Shown one piece after another: positions 1-6,789 of a DNA stretch of 64,000 nucleotides. The notes beneath the pieces are model-generated. The model was not told where the DNA came from. It made no database searches and worked only from the letters and a program-made list of their open reading frames with translations. Numbering within the stretch: the first letter of the stretch is position 1; every line of letters begins with the position of its first letter. The stretch is from Amycolatopsis sp. CA-230715 (lineage in GTDB: Bacteria > Actinomycetota > Actinomycetes > Mycobacteriales > Pseudonocardiaceae): NCBI RefSeq assembly GCF_018736145.1, contig NZ_CP059997.1:1735501-1799500 (forward strand). The letters are read 5' to 3'. The position numbers and the translations under genes were made by a program.

Positions 1-269
1 TGCACCGCGTCGCGGAACCGGTGCAGCGAGCCGACACCGGGGTTGCCGCCCCACGAGAACACCAGCTTCCGCGCGCAGCCGGCGCCGATCAGCTGGTCGT
101 AGACGATGTCGGGGGTCATCCGCACCAGGGTCAGGTCACGGCGGCGCTGGCGGATGATCTCGTGGCCCGCCGCCACCGGGATGAGGTGCGTGAACCCCTC
201 CATGGCGACGGTGTCCCCGTCGTGCACCAGCTCGCCGACGGCTTCGGCGAGGGACAGGATCTTGGCCAT
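1..269 (-). CDS. CoA-transferase subunit A, N-terminal part only (cut by window edge)
   Basis: The visible 89 residues begin MAKILSLAEAVGELVHDG and contain a TVAMEGFTHLIP stretch and a glycine-rich GGNPGVGS turn. These are typical of the alpha subunit of family I CoA-transferases (3-oxoadipate, glutaconate or acetate CoA-transferase type), which move CoA between carboxylic acids as an alpha/beta pair. The ATG at 267-269 is the first start after a plausible ribosome site. The rest of the gene and any beta subunit lie left of the window. It is divergent from the 2-hydroxyacid dehydrogenase at 457, and the shared intergenic region holds a near-perfect inverted repeat. The family is clear; the acid substrate cannot be read from this fragment. 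Confidence 0.8.
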   Translation of the reverse strand, partial: MAKILSLAEAVGELVHDGDTVAMEGFTHLIPVAAGHEIIRQRRRDLTLVRMTPDIVYDQLIGAGCARKLVFSWGGNPGVGSLHRFRDAV

Positions 270-338
270 CCGCCACTCCGTTCCAGGTCCCCAAGAGCTT
301 TTTCGTTCGTGCCTGTTCTTTTTTCCGTCGTAACAAGT

Positions 339-372
339 GTTCGCATGTCGCACACTAGTTACACATACGAAC
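339..372. promoter_or_regulatory. Inverted repeat, candidate operator between divergent genes
   Basis: GTTCGCATGT (339-348) faces ACATACGAAC (363-372) with a 14-base spacer; the arms match at nine of ten positions. It sits between the CoA-transferase start (269) and the dehydrogenase start (457). GTTCGCA half-sites are seen in operators of some IclR-family regulators of aromatic-acid genes, which fits a CoA-transferase target. No regulator gene is adjacent in this window. Confidence 0.45.
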
Positions 373-456
373 TTACCACGACCTCGCGAAAACAGGGACC
401 CGCTCCTCGCCTCGCCGCGCTGGCCCGCGCGGGACGGCCGCGGTTACGGTTGCCGC

Positions 457-1434
457 GTGCACGATTCCCCGATCATCGCGGTGACCAGGCAAGTTCCCGA
501 GGCGGCGCTGGAGGTGCTGCGGACGGCGGGCGAGATTTCGCTCTCCGAAGCCGATCGCCCGCTCACCCCGGACGAACTTCGGGCTCAGGTGGCGGGCGCG
601 TCCGCGATCGTGAGCATGCTCCACGACCGCGTCGACGGCTCGGTCGCGGACGCGGCGGGCGCCTCGCTCCGGGTGGTGGCGAACGTCGCCGTCGGTTACG
701 ACAACCTCGACGTCGCCGCGCTCGACGCGCGCGGCATCACGGTGACGAACACCCCGGGCGTGCTGACCGAGGCCACCGCCGACCTCACCTTCGCGCTCCT
801 GCTCGCGGTGACGCGGCGCATCGGAGAAGGCGAGCGCCTGCTGCGCGCGAAACGGCCGTGGTCGTTCCACCTCGGCTTCATGCTCGGCGCCGGGCTGCAG
901 GGCAGGACGCTCGGCATCGTCGGCCTCGGCCAGATCGGGCAGGCGGTGGCACGGCGCGCCAAGGCGTTCGGCATGGAGATCGTCTACTCCGGACGGTCCA
1001 AAGTGGACGAGCGGGTGGAGGGAGAACTCGGCGCGCGACGGGTCGGGTTCGGCGAACTGCTGGCGAACTCGGACGTGGTGTCCTTGCACTGCCCGCTCAC
1101 CCCGGAGACGCGGCACCTGATCGACGCGGACGCGCTGCGCGCGATGAAACCGTCCGCCTATCTCGTCAACACGACGAGGGGCCCGGTCGTGCACGAGGCG
1201 GCGCTCGCGGAAGCGTTGGCGCGCAAGGAGATCGCGGGTGCGGCGCTCGACGTGTTCGAGCACGAGCCCGAGGTCGACCCCGGTCTGCTCGACCTCGACG
1301 CGGTCGTGCTCGCACCGCACCTGGGTTCGGCCACCGTCGAAACTCGCACGGAGATGGCCGTGCTGGCGGCGAAGAACGTCGCCGCCGTGCTGCGGGGCGA
1401 CCCGGCGCTCACCCCGGTCGTCCCGCGCTCCTGA
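457..1434 (+). CDS. D-isomer-specific 2-hydroxyacid dehydrogenase (glyoxylate/hydroxypyruvate reductase-like)
   Basis: This 325-residue protein would reduce a 2-oxo acid with NAD(P)H to the D-2-hydroxy acid in the cytoplasm. The Rossmann fingerprint GIVGLGQIGQAVARRA lies near the middle. The catalytic Arg is in NTTRGPVV, the Glu follows in EHEPEVDP, and the general-acid His is in APHLGS, so all three catalytic residues are present. I chose the GTG at 457, which gives VHDSPIIAVTRQ and a normal family length; a longer in-frame reading from 337 would run through the intergenic operator. It is divergent from the CoA-transferase subunit. The closest functional guess is glyoxylate/hydroxypyruvate reductase, but substrate assignment in this family from sequence alone is uncertain. 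Confidence 0.88.
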   Translation: MHDSPIIAVTRQVPEAALEVLRTAGEISLSEADRPLTPDELRAQVAGASAIVSMLHDRVDGSVADAAGASLRVVANVAVGYDNLDVAALDARGITVTNTPGVLTEATADLTFALLLAVTRRIGEGERLLRAKRPWSFHLGFMLGAGLQGRTLGIVGLGQIGQAVARRAKAFGMEIVYSGRSKVDERVEGELGARRVGFGELLANSDVVSLHCPLTPETRHLIDADALRAMKPSAYLVNTTRGPVVHEAALAEALARKEIAGAALDVFEHEPEVDPGLLDLDAVVLAPHLGSATVETRTEMAVLAAKNVAAVLRGDPALTPVVPRS

Positions 1435-1462
1435 CGGCCGCGGCGGGTGCCGCGGCCGTCAG
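1431..1462. terminator. Perfect 14-bp hairpin between convergent genes
   Basis: CTGACGGCCGCGGC (1431-1444) and GCCGCGGCCGTCAG (1449-1462) form a perfect stem with a GGGT loop. The dehydrogenase stop codon lies inside the left arm, and the convergent HesB-like gene stops at 1473. There is no T-run, as is common for actinobacterial terminators. It can serve both strands. Confidence 0.7.
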
Positions 1463-1472
1463 GGTGGAATCC

Positions 1473-1790
1473 TCACGCCTGGACGGGAGGCTCCTGCTGC
1501 GGCTGCGGCATCACCGCGAAGTTCAGCTGCCCCTGGTCGTCCTGCTGGACGTCGAGCACCTTGTCGTCGAGGAACGCCGCGGCCTGTGGCTCGAGGAACA
1601 CCTTGGCACCCGCCTCGGTGCCCAGTACCTGGTCACCGTCCTCGGGGGCCGGTGCCATCGACAGCGCGAGCTGGGCGCCCTCTTCTTCCTGGCTCTGCAC
1701 CGCGAAGCGCAGACCAGCGGCGTCGTCCCCGCCCTGCTGGGCGGTCAACGCACTGATCGCCTCCGCGGCGGCGTCAGTCATGGCGAGCAT
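1473..1790 (-). CDS. HesB/IscA-like Fe-S biogenesis domain protein lacking cysteines
   Basis: A 105-residue protein starting MLAMTDAAAEAISALTAQ. The N-terminal helix and the beta-rich GLRFAVQSQ...LALSMAP...VFLEPQAAAFLDDKVLDV pattern match the HesB/IscA fold. Classical IscA/SufA proteins bind iron or Fe-S clusters with three conserved cysteines; this protein contains none, so canonical cluster binding is not expected. The C-terminus is Gln/Pro-rich. The ATG at 1790 is preceded by AAGGGAAGG, a good ribosome site. It is convergent with the dehydrogenase and stands alone. Related cysteine-free proteins are commonly annotated as HesB in actinobacteria; their role is not established as far as I know. 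Confidence 0.75.
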   Translation of the reverse strand: MLAMTDAAAEAISALTAQQGGDDAAGLRFAVQSQEEEGAQLALSMAPAPEDGDQVLGTEAGAKVFLEPQAAAFLDDKVLDVQQDDQGQLNFAVMPQPQQEPPVQA

Positions 1791-2015
1791 GGTGGGCCTT
1801 CCCTTCGTTCGCGATTCTGCGCTTCCGAGCCACCGTAGGGGGTACCGGCGCGGCGTGCGCGCTGGGCGGGGATCGCACGGTTCCGCACGCGGGACACGAA
1901 ACGGTCGCGGCACTGCGCACAGCGCCGCGGCGGCCGGGAACAGGACAGAAATGGCCTCGGTCACAGGAGCGGCGTGGCTAAGCTGGGAGCGGGCCGGGGA
2001 AAGCGAGAGGACGCC

Positions 2016-2786
2016 GTGACCACCACCAACAACCGCGAAGAACGCGCCGAGATCGGACCCGCCCTGCTGGAGCGGCTTCTCCAGCAACTGAAGAGCACCG
2101 TTCCGGGGCTGCTCGGCGCGTCGCTCAACGCCACCGCGTCCCACGGCCGCCGCCTCGCCGCCACCGGTTTCGGGGCGGAAATCGATGCGTTGCAACGGGA
2201 AACCGGCGAGGGCCCGACGCTGTACGCGGCCACCGAACAGGAAGCCACCACCTCCGACGACATCACGGCGGACGACCGCTGGCCCGCGCTCGCCGGGAAG
2301 CTGGCCGGCCACGACGGCACGATCGCCGCCGTTTCCGTGGCGGGGAGCTGGGACGACGAGGGCCCGATCGTGCTGACGATCTACCTCGACCACGCGCCGA
2401 CCCCGGACGACCTCCGCCGCGTCGAGGAGATCGAGCCGGTGGTCGCGATGTCCGCCGCGCTCATCGACTACTGCGCGGACGAAACCCTGCGCGGCGACCA
2501 ACTGCTGAAGATGGTGGAGAACCGCCGCGTGATCGAACAGGCCAAGGGCATGATCATGGCGGTCCGCCACTGCGACGCGGGCACCGCGTTCGGTTCGCTC
2601 GTCGCGGCGAGCCAGCACTTCAACGTCAAGCTCCGCGATCTCGCGGTCGCCGCCGTGGAACACGTCGGCCAGGCCCCCGCCGAGGCCGAACCCCAAGAGG
2701 TCCTCGGCTACGGCCACGATCACGCGCCCGCGAGCGAGGCGGCGCGCCGGGCGGCCGAACTCATGTGGGCCGCGCTACGCGCCTAG
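2016..2786 (+). CDS. GAF and ANTAR domain protein (putative RNA-binding antiterminator)
   Basis: The 256-residue product has an N-terminal GAF-like sensory domain (about residues 15-160) and a C-terminal ANTAR domain (about 170-225) with the helix MVENRRVIEQAKGMIMA. ANTAR domains bind paired hairpins in nascent mRNA and block termination; the GAF part would sense a ligand or redox state. The GTG at 2016 is preferred because GAGAGG lies 5 bases upstream; an ATG at 1974 would add 14 residues without a comparable site. No target hairpin pair is obvious just upstream. A second ANTAR protein lies at 5107, so this region encodes two such regulators. Confidence 0.85.
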   Translation: MTTTNNREERAEIGPALLERLLQQLKSTVPGLLGASLNATASHGRRLAATGFGAEIDALQRETGEGPTLYAATEQEATTSDDITADDRWPALAGKLAGHDGTIAAVSVAGSWDDEGPIVLTIYLDHAPTPDDLRRVEEIEPVVAMSAALIDYCADETLRGDQLLKMVENRRVIEQAKGMIMAVRHCDAGTAFGSLVAASQHFNVKLRDLAVAAVEHVGQAPAEAEPQEVLGYGHDHAPASEAARRAAELMWAALRA

Positions 2787-2804
2787 CCGAGCGGCGGCTG
2801 CCGT

Positions 2805-2861
2805 CGCCCCGAAAGCGACCTTCGGGGCGGCAGATGCCCGGAAAGCCACTTTCGGGGCATC
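2805..2861. repeat. Two adjacent CCCCGAA/TTCGGGG palindromes
   Basis: CGCCCCGAA (2805-2813) pairs with TTCGGGGCG (2821-2829) around AGCGACC. A second unit, GATGCCCGGAA (2833-2843) with TTCGGGGCATC (2851-2861), follows around AGCCACT and has one arm mismatch. They lie 19 bases after the GAF-ANTAR stop and 26 bases before the DUF5709 stop, so they may act as terminators. The same family recurs at 40977-41460 and 60347-60626. Confidence 0.85.
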
Positions 2862-2886
2862 GCGGATCTTGCCCGCAGGCCGAGCA

Positions 2887-3290
2887 CTAGCGGGCGGTTC
2901 TGATCGAGTCGGCGACGGAACCGCCTGCCACGTCGGCGTTTTCGCCGTGGTCAGCCTCGGCGGTGCGGCGTGCGGGCCGTTCGCCCGGCGCCACCGGCTC
3001 GTCATCGGCCGGAGCGTCCTCAATGGACTGATCGAGCCGGTCTGCGGGCGTGGCCGCGATCGGGCGGGCCGGTACCTCGTCGGGCTCGACGTCCGCGCGC
3101 TCCTCGGCGAGCCGGTCCTCGATCGGCTCGCCCTCCCGCTGTTCGCGAGGCGTCATGCCGTGGCGGTCCACCGCGGTCCAGTGCTCCGGGGCTCCACGCC
3201 TTCTTCGAGCGGATCGACGCGCAGGCTGTCTTCGTCGAGCTCTTCGCTGCTGCTCAGCGCCGCCGGATCGGTCTCGGGGTGCTCGGTCAT
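2887..3290 (-). pseudogene. DUF5709 family protein, broken by a one-base deletion
   Basis: The 5' part (from ATG 3290, with GGAGGA upstream) reads MTEHPETDPAALSSSEELDE and on to GVEP. The 3' part in another frame reads DRHGMTPREQREGEPIEDRLAEE and ends at 2887. Together they make one typical acidic DUF5709 protein of about 134 residues. Four G's on the plus strand at 3188-3191 (C's in the gene) are where a fifth restores a continuous GVEPPEHWTAVDRHG reading. As given, translation stops at 3155 after 45 residues. This is either a real frameshift or a homopolymer sequencing error; the intact second half without further damage favours an error or a very recent mutation. DUF5709 has no known function. 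Confidence 0.75.
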
Positions 3291-3435
3291 CGAATCCTCC
3301 GTTCTCACCGCGCTCCGGGCACCGTGGTACCCCGGCCGCCGCCGTCCGAAACGCGGGGGCGCGTAGCCTGGGGAAGGGCCCGGTGCCCCTTCTGAGCGGG
3401 AGACACAGATCACCTCACCTGCGAAGACATCAATA

Positions 3436-3451
3436 TTCACAACTTTGTGAA
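3436..3451. promoter_or_regulatory. Perfect inverted repeat upstream of the GtrA-like gene
   Basis: TTCACAA and TTGTGAA are separated by CT, giving a 16-base perfect dyad in an unusually AT-rich stretch, 20 bases before the ATG at 3472. The nearby TATGTA (3455-3460) could be a -10 box, which would give a near-leaderless transcript. A repressor site overlapping the promoter is the simplest reading; the cognate regulator is unknown. Confidence 0.5.
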
Positions 3452-3471
3452 AAGTATGTAGTGTCGATGTC

Positions 3472-3942
3472 ATGACCACCGCCAGGTGGGTGGGCCACCA
3501 CCTTCCGCACCGGCAGGCACCGGCCGCCCGGCGCCGCCACCACCGGCTCGGCGAGCACCTCGTGCTCTACGTCGTCGCCGGCGGCGTGACCACCGCGATG
3601 CAGGCGGGCCTGTTCCTGCTCCTGCGGCCGTGGCTCGATTCGGTGCTCGCCAACCTCGCCGCGATCGCGGTGACCACCGCGGTCAACACCGAGTTCCACC
3701 GCAGGGTCACCTTCGCCGACAGCGAGAGCACCGCGAACTGGCGCCGCGTCCAATCGGTGCTGACGTTCGCCTTCTACGCCGGTTACGGCTCGGTCGTGCT
3801 CACCGTTCTGCAGGCGCTCGTCGTCTCACCCTCTGCGAATCTCGAAGCCGTCGTGCTCGCCGTCGCGAGTACCCTCGGCGGACTGGCCCGCTTCGTACTG
3901 CTTCGGTGGTGGGTGTTCACCCGCCACACGCCGCGCACCTGA
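3472..3942 (+). CDS. GtrA-like family membrane protein
   Basis: A 156-residue protein with four hydrophobic segments: about residues 30-50, 57-75, 91-113 and 122-142. The central NTEFHRRVTF and the C-terminal LARFVLLRWWVF are hallmarks of the GtrA family. GtrA-like proteins are small polytopic membrane proteins linked to flipping or translocation of polyprenyl-linked sugars for cell-surface polysaccharides. The basic, histidine-rich first 25 residues are probably cytoplasmic. No glycosyltransferase is adjacent, so its sugar partner is unknown. The ATG at 3472 directly follows the operator-like dyad at 3436. Confidence 0.85.
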   Translation: MTTARWVGHHLPHRQAPAARRRHHRLGEHLVLYVVAGGVTTAMQAGLFLLLRPWLDSVLANLAAIAVTTAVNTEFHRRVTFADSESTANWRRVQSVLTFAFYAGYGSVVLTVLQALVVSPSANLEAVVLAVASTLGGLARFVLLRWWVFTRHTPRT

Positions 3943-4204
3943 GCGCGGACGCTCGGTCACTTCCCGGTCAGTCGAGCGCGGGAACACCTCGGTTTTGTGT
4001 CGTCTTCATCGCGATCTGGCGGGTTCGAGCGCCCGAATGGGCTATCTCTAGTTGAAATCTGGACTGCCTCCGCGTCCCGCTTTACGATTACGCAGAGTCG
4101 CTGCGGCGCCGGGTTATTCCCGCTCCTACGGAGTAATCGCTGACCGTACGTTACCGATTGTCCACCTTCGACAGCGACCGGTCGGAGGGTCGCGGGAGGC
4201 GACC

Positions 4205-4885
4205 ATGACAGCAGCGAGAACCCGGATCAGTTCCGCCCACTCCGCCGAAGCAGGCAGCGCCGATCTCGCGCTGCCCGGTTTCACCCAGCCCGTCACGCAC
4301 CCCCGCGCCGGCCAGCGGCTGACCAAGGAACAGCTGGACCCGCTCGTCGAGGACGCCGCCGCCGAGAACCCCGGCGCCGTCCAAGCGCTGCTGGAGCTCA
4401 TCCGCCCGATGGTCGCCAGGTACTGCCGCGCCAGGATGGGCGGCCGCGACCTGTCGTACCTCTCCGCCGACGACGTCGCGCAGGAAGTGTGCCTCGCCGT
4501 GCTGAAGGCGCTGCCGACCTACCAGGATCGCGGCGGTTCCTTCCTCTACCTCGTGCACGCGATCGCCGCGAACAAGGTCGCCGACGCCTACCGCCTCGTC
4601 TCGCGGGACCGGTCCGACCCGGTACCCGAACTGCCCGAACAACCGCTCGCGGACAACGAGCCGGAAACCCACGCACTGCGCACCGATCTCGGCTCGCGGC
4701 TCAACCGCCTGCTCGGCCGACTTCCCCAGACCCAGCAAGAAATCCTCGCGCTGCGCATCGCCGTCGGGCTCTCCGCCGTCGAGACCGCCGAGGCGCTCGG
4801 CATCTCCCCCGGCAACGTCAGGGTCACCCAGCACCGCGCGCTCACCCGGCTGCGGGCGATGGTCAACGCCGACGAGGAGTTCTGA
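4205..4885 (+). CDS. sigD: ECF RNA polymerase sigma factor, SigD/ShbA type
   Basis: A 226-residue sigma-70 family protein. Region 2 (about residues 55-125) carries RPMVARYCRARMGG and LSADDVAQEVCLAVLKALP; region 4 (about 160-220) carries LPQTQQEILALRIAVGLSA and a helix-turn-helix. The region 2 sequence strongly resembles SigD of Mycobacterium and ShbA of Streptomyces. The downstream whiB3-like gene reproduces the known sigD-whiB3 and shbA-whiD neighbourhoods, which supports the assignment. The ATG at 4205 has GGGAGG upstream; a longer reading from 4052 lacks one. No anti-sigma gene is adjacent. In Streptomyces griseus ShbA drives the principal sigma gene hrdB, while SigD is a stationary-phase factor; which role applies here is open. 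Confidence 0.85.
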   Translation: MTAARTRISSAHSAEAGSADLALPGFTQPVTHPRAGQRLTKEQLDPLVEDAAAENPGAVQALLELIRPMVARYCRARMGGRDLSYLSADDVAQEVCLAVLKALPTYQDRGGSFLYLVHAIAANKVADAYRLVSRDRSDPVPELPEQPLADNEPETHALRTDLGSRLNRLLGRLPQTQQEILALRIAVGLSAVETAEALGISPGNVRVTQHRALTRLRAMVNADEEF

Positions 4886-5106
4886 CCCGCTAGAGTTGTG
4901 CCGAACGCGGTTGAGCAACCAGCCGCAGCGCGCCAGCGCTCCCCTCGCCGCCGAGTGCGGCGGGCGGGCACTGGCGGTTCGCGCGAAGCGAGACGCTGCG
5001 TGCTGCGCCCCGCGGCCCCTTCCCACGGCCGATCCTCCCGGTCGCCGCTCCCTGCGCCCTCGCCGCGCGCTGTGGCCGTTGACGACGCGACCGAGGGAGC
5101 TGGAAG

Positions 5107-5604
5107 TTGGGGTCTTACGCCCGGACCGAGCGCGAGGAGATCGAGCTGCGGCTCACCGATCTCCAAGGGGAGCTCGATGGGCTGCGGCGCGCGCTGCGCA
5201 CGCGCGCGACGATCGAACAGGCGATGGGCGTGCTCATCGTCGCGCAGCGGTGCACACCGCAGCAGGCTTTCCGTTCACTGGTGCGGTTTTCCCAGCAGCA
5301 CAACATCAAGCTGCACCGGGTCGCCCAGATGCTGGTGCGGCTGGCGGCGAAGGTGGAGACCGGCCAGCTCGAACCGCTGCTGAGCCGCGCGGCGGATTCG
5401 GTGGTGCTGGAACCGGAAAGCACCACCGAGTCCGACGAGAACCTCGGGTGGCCGGACGACGAACTGATCGAGATCGCGAAGGCGCTCATCCAGGCCACCG
5501 AACCGGGCGCGGCGGGACGGGCGCAGCTCGCTTTGCACCGCCTGCTCGTCGGGCGCGGCTGGATCCCGCCCTACGAGGTGCTCGCCGACCTCAGCGACGA
5601 CTAG
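5107..5604 (+). CDS. ANTAR domain protein (putative antiterminator)
   Basis: The 165-residue product starts at a TTG (5107) behind GGGAG. Residues about 5-80 are a short coiled-coil followed by an ANTAR domain: LRTRATIEQAMGVLIVAQRC, then a QQAFRSLVRFSQQHNIKLH helix. The remaining 85 residues are acidic and have no domain I recognise; there is no GAF or PAS sensor, unlike the protein at 2016. It lies between the SigD-like sigma gene and whiB3, in a regulator-only block. Its stop codon directly abuts the stop of whiB3 on the other strand; the two share a TAGCTA palindrome. Target RNAs are unknown. Confidence 0.82.
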   Translation: MGSYARTEREEIELRLTDLQGELDGLRRALRTRATIEQAMGVLIVAQRCTPQQAFRSLVRFSQQHNIKLHRVAQMLVRLAAKVETGQLEPLLSRAADSVVLEPESTTESDENLGWPDDELIEIAKALIQATEPGAAGRAQLALHRLLVGRGWIPPYEVLADLSDD

Positions 5605-5901
5605 CTAGACAGCTTGGGGGAGGTGGCGGCGGCGGTTTATGGCATCCTTTCGCTCGGTCTCGTCGAGGCCGCCCCAGACGCCGAACGGTTCTTCGGCGGT
5701 CAGGGCGTGGTGGCGGCATTCCACGATCACCGGGCAGGACCGGCAGATCTGCTTGGCCCTGGCGACCCGGTCGGACCTGGCGAACCCGCGCTCGCCGTCG
5801 GGGTGGAAGAACACCGCGCTGTCGAGATTGCGGCAGTTGCCGTGCCGCTGCCACTCCCAGGTCTCCGCGACCGGGGTCGGCAGTCGTGACGTGTCCGCCA
5901 T
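5605..5901 (-). CDS. whiB3: WhiB-family transcription factor, WhiB3/WhiD type
   Basis: A 98-residue WhiB protein with four cluster-binding cysteines at 23, 53, 56 and 62 (C-x29-C-x2-C-x5-C), followed by the GVWGG turn and a basic C-terminus. The FFHPDGERGFAR segment is close to WhiB3 of Mycobacterium and WhiD of Streptomyces. WhiB proteins carry an O2/NO-sensitive [4Fe-4S] cluster and act with the principal sigma factor; WhiB3 is tied to redox and lipid metabolism and WhiD to late sporulation. The ATG at 5901 follows GGAGGTGATC, an almost ideal ribosome site, suggesting efficient translation. It is convergent with the ANTAR gene with no spacer. Confidence 0.88.
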   Translation of the reverse strand: MADTSRLPTPVAETWEWQRHGNCRNLDSAVFFHPDGERGFARSDRVARAKQICRSCPVIVECRHHALTAEEPFGVWGGLDETERKDAINRRRHLPQAV

Positions 5902-5961
5902 GGCCTGATCACCTCCACGAATTAATCGCTCAGGTGCGGGAGTACCCCGTTCCGTGACGGG

Positions 5962-6789
5962 TTACACGTTCAGGCCGTACACCCGTTGTGCCGAATGGAC
6001 GAACACCTCGGCGCGTTCGGTGTCGGACAGCGAGCCGGTCAGCGACAGCGCCGCCTCGAGGACGACGGGATAGGCGGCGGCCAGCTCGCACACCGGCCAG
6101 TCCGAACCGAACAGCAGCCTCCGCGGCCCGAACGTGTCGAGAATGTGCTCGGTGTGGCGGCGGAGGTGCCCGACACTCCAGTGTGCCCAGTCGGCCTCGG
6201 TGACGAGGCCGGAAAGCTTGCACGACACGTTTTCCCGTTCGGCGAGCGCGGACAGCGCACCGGCCCACGGTTCCCACCGGCCGCTCGCGATGGGCGGCTT
6301 GGCGGCGTGGTCGAGCACGAAACGCAGTCCTGGCAAGGCATCCGCGGCAGCCGCGGCGGCGGGGAGCTGGTCGATCCGCACCAGCAGGTCGTAGGCGAGA
6401 CCCGCGTCGGCGAGTGCGGAAAGCCCGCGCCGCACGTCGTCGCGGGCGAGCCATTCCGAGTCCTGCTCGCCCTCGGCCTGGTGGCGGACACCGACCAGCG
6501 GGCCCGCCTCGGCCAGCTCCGCGAGCCGGTCCGCGACCGACGGCGAGGTGAGGTCGACCCAGCCGACGACACCCGCGATCAGGGGTTCGGCTGCCGCGAT
6601 TTCCAAGAACTCGTCGGTCTCCACATCGGACGAAACCGTCTGCACGAGCACGGTCGCGGTGATCCCGTCGGCCACCGCTTTCAAGTCGTCGACGGTGTAG
6701 GCGCGGCGGATCGGGTCCATCGCTTCGCCGGTCATCCACGGGTACTCGCGCCGCGACGGGTCCCACAGGTGGTGGTGCGCGTCGATCAT
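5962..6789 (-). CDS. Amidohydrolase family 2 lactonase (L-fuconolactonase-like)
   Basis: This 275-residue protein opens with MIDAHHHLWDP, the metal-site HxH of amidohydrolase-family lactonases. FVLDHAAKPP (second His) and LLFGSDWPVC (catalytic Asp) follow. Members hydrolyse L-fucono-1,5-lactone, L-rhamnonolactone or similar sugar lactones. The ATG at 6789 overlaps the stop of the aldo/keto reductase as ATGA, so the two are translationally coupled: the reductase would make the aldonolactone and this enzyme would open it. It is the last gene of the mutarotase-dehydrogenase-lactonase operon. Together with the dehydratase at 13160 it fits the L-fucose route; L-galactose or D-arabinose use is also possible. 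Confidence 0.85.
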   Translation of the reverse strand: MIDAHHHLWDPSRREYPWMTGEAMDPIRRAYTVDDLKAVADGITATVLVQTVSSDVETDEFLEIAAAEPLIAGVVGWVDLTSPSVADRLAELAEAGPLVGVRHQAEGEQDSEWLARDDVRRGLSALADAGLAYDLLVRIDQLPAAAAAADALPGLRFVLDHAAKPPIASGRWEPWAGALSALAERENVSCKLSGLVTEADWAHWSVGHLRRHTEHILDTFGPRRLLFGSDWPVCELAAAYPVVLEAALSLTGSLSDTERAEVFVHSAQRVYGLNV

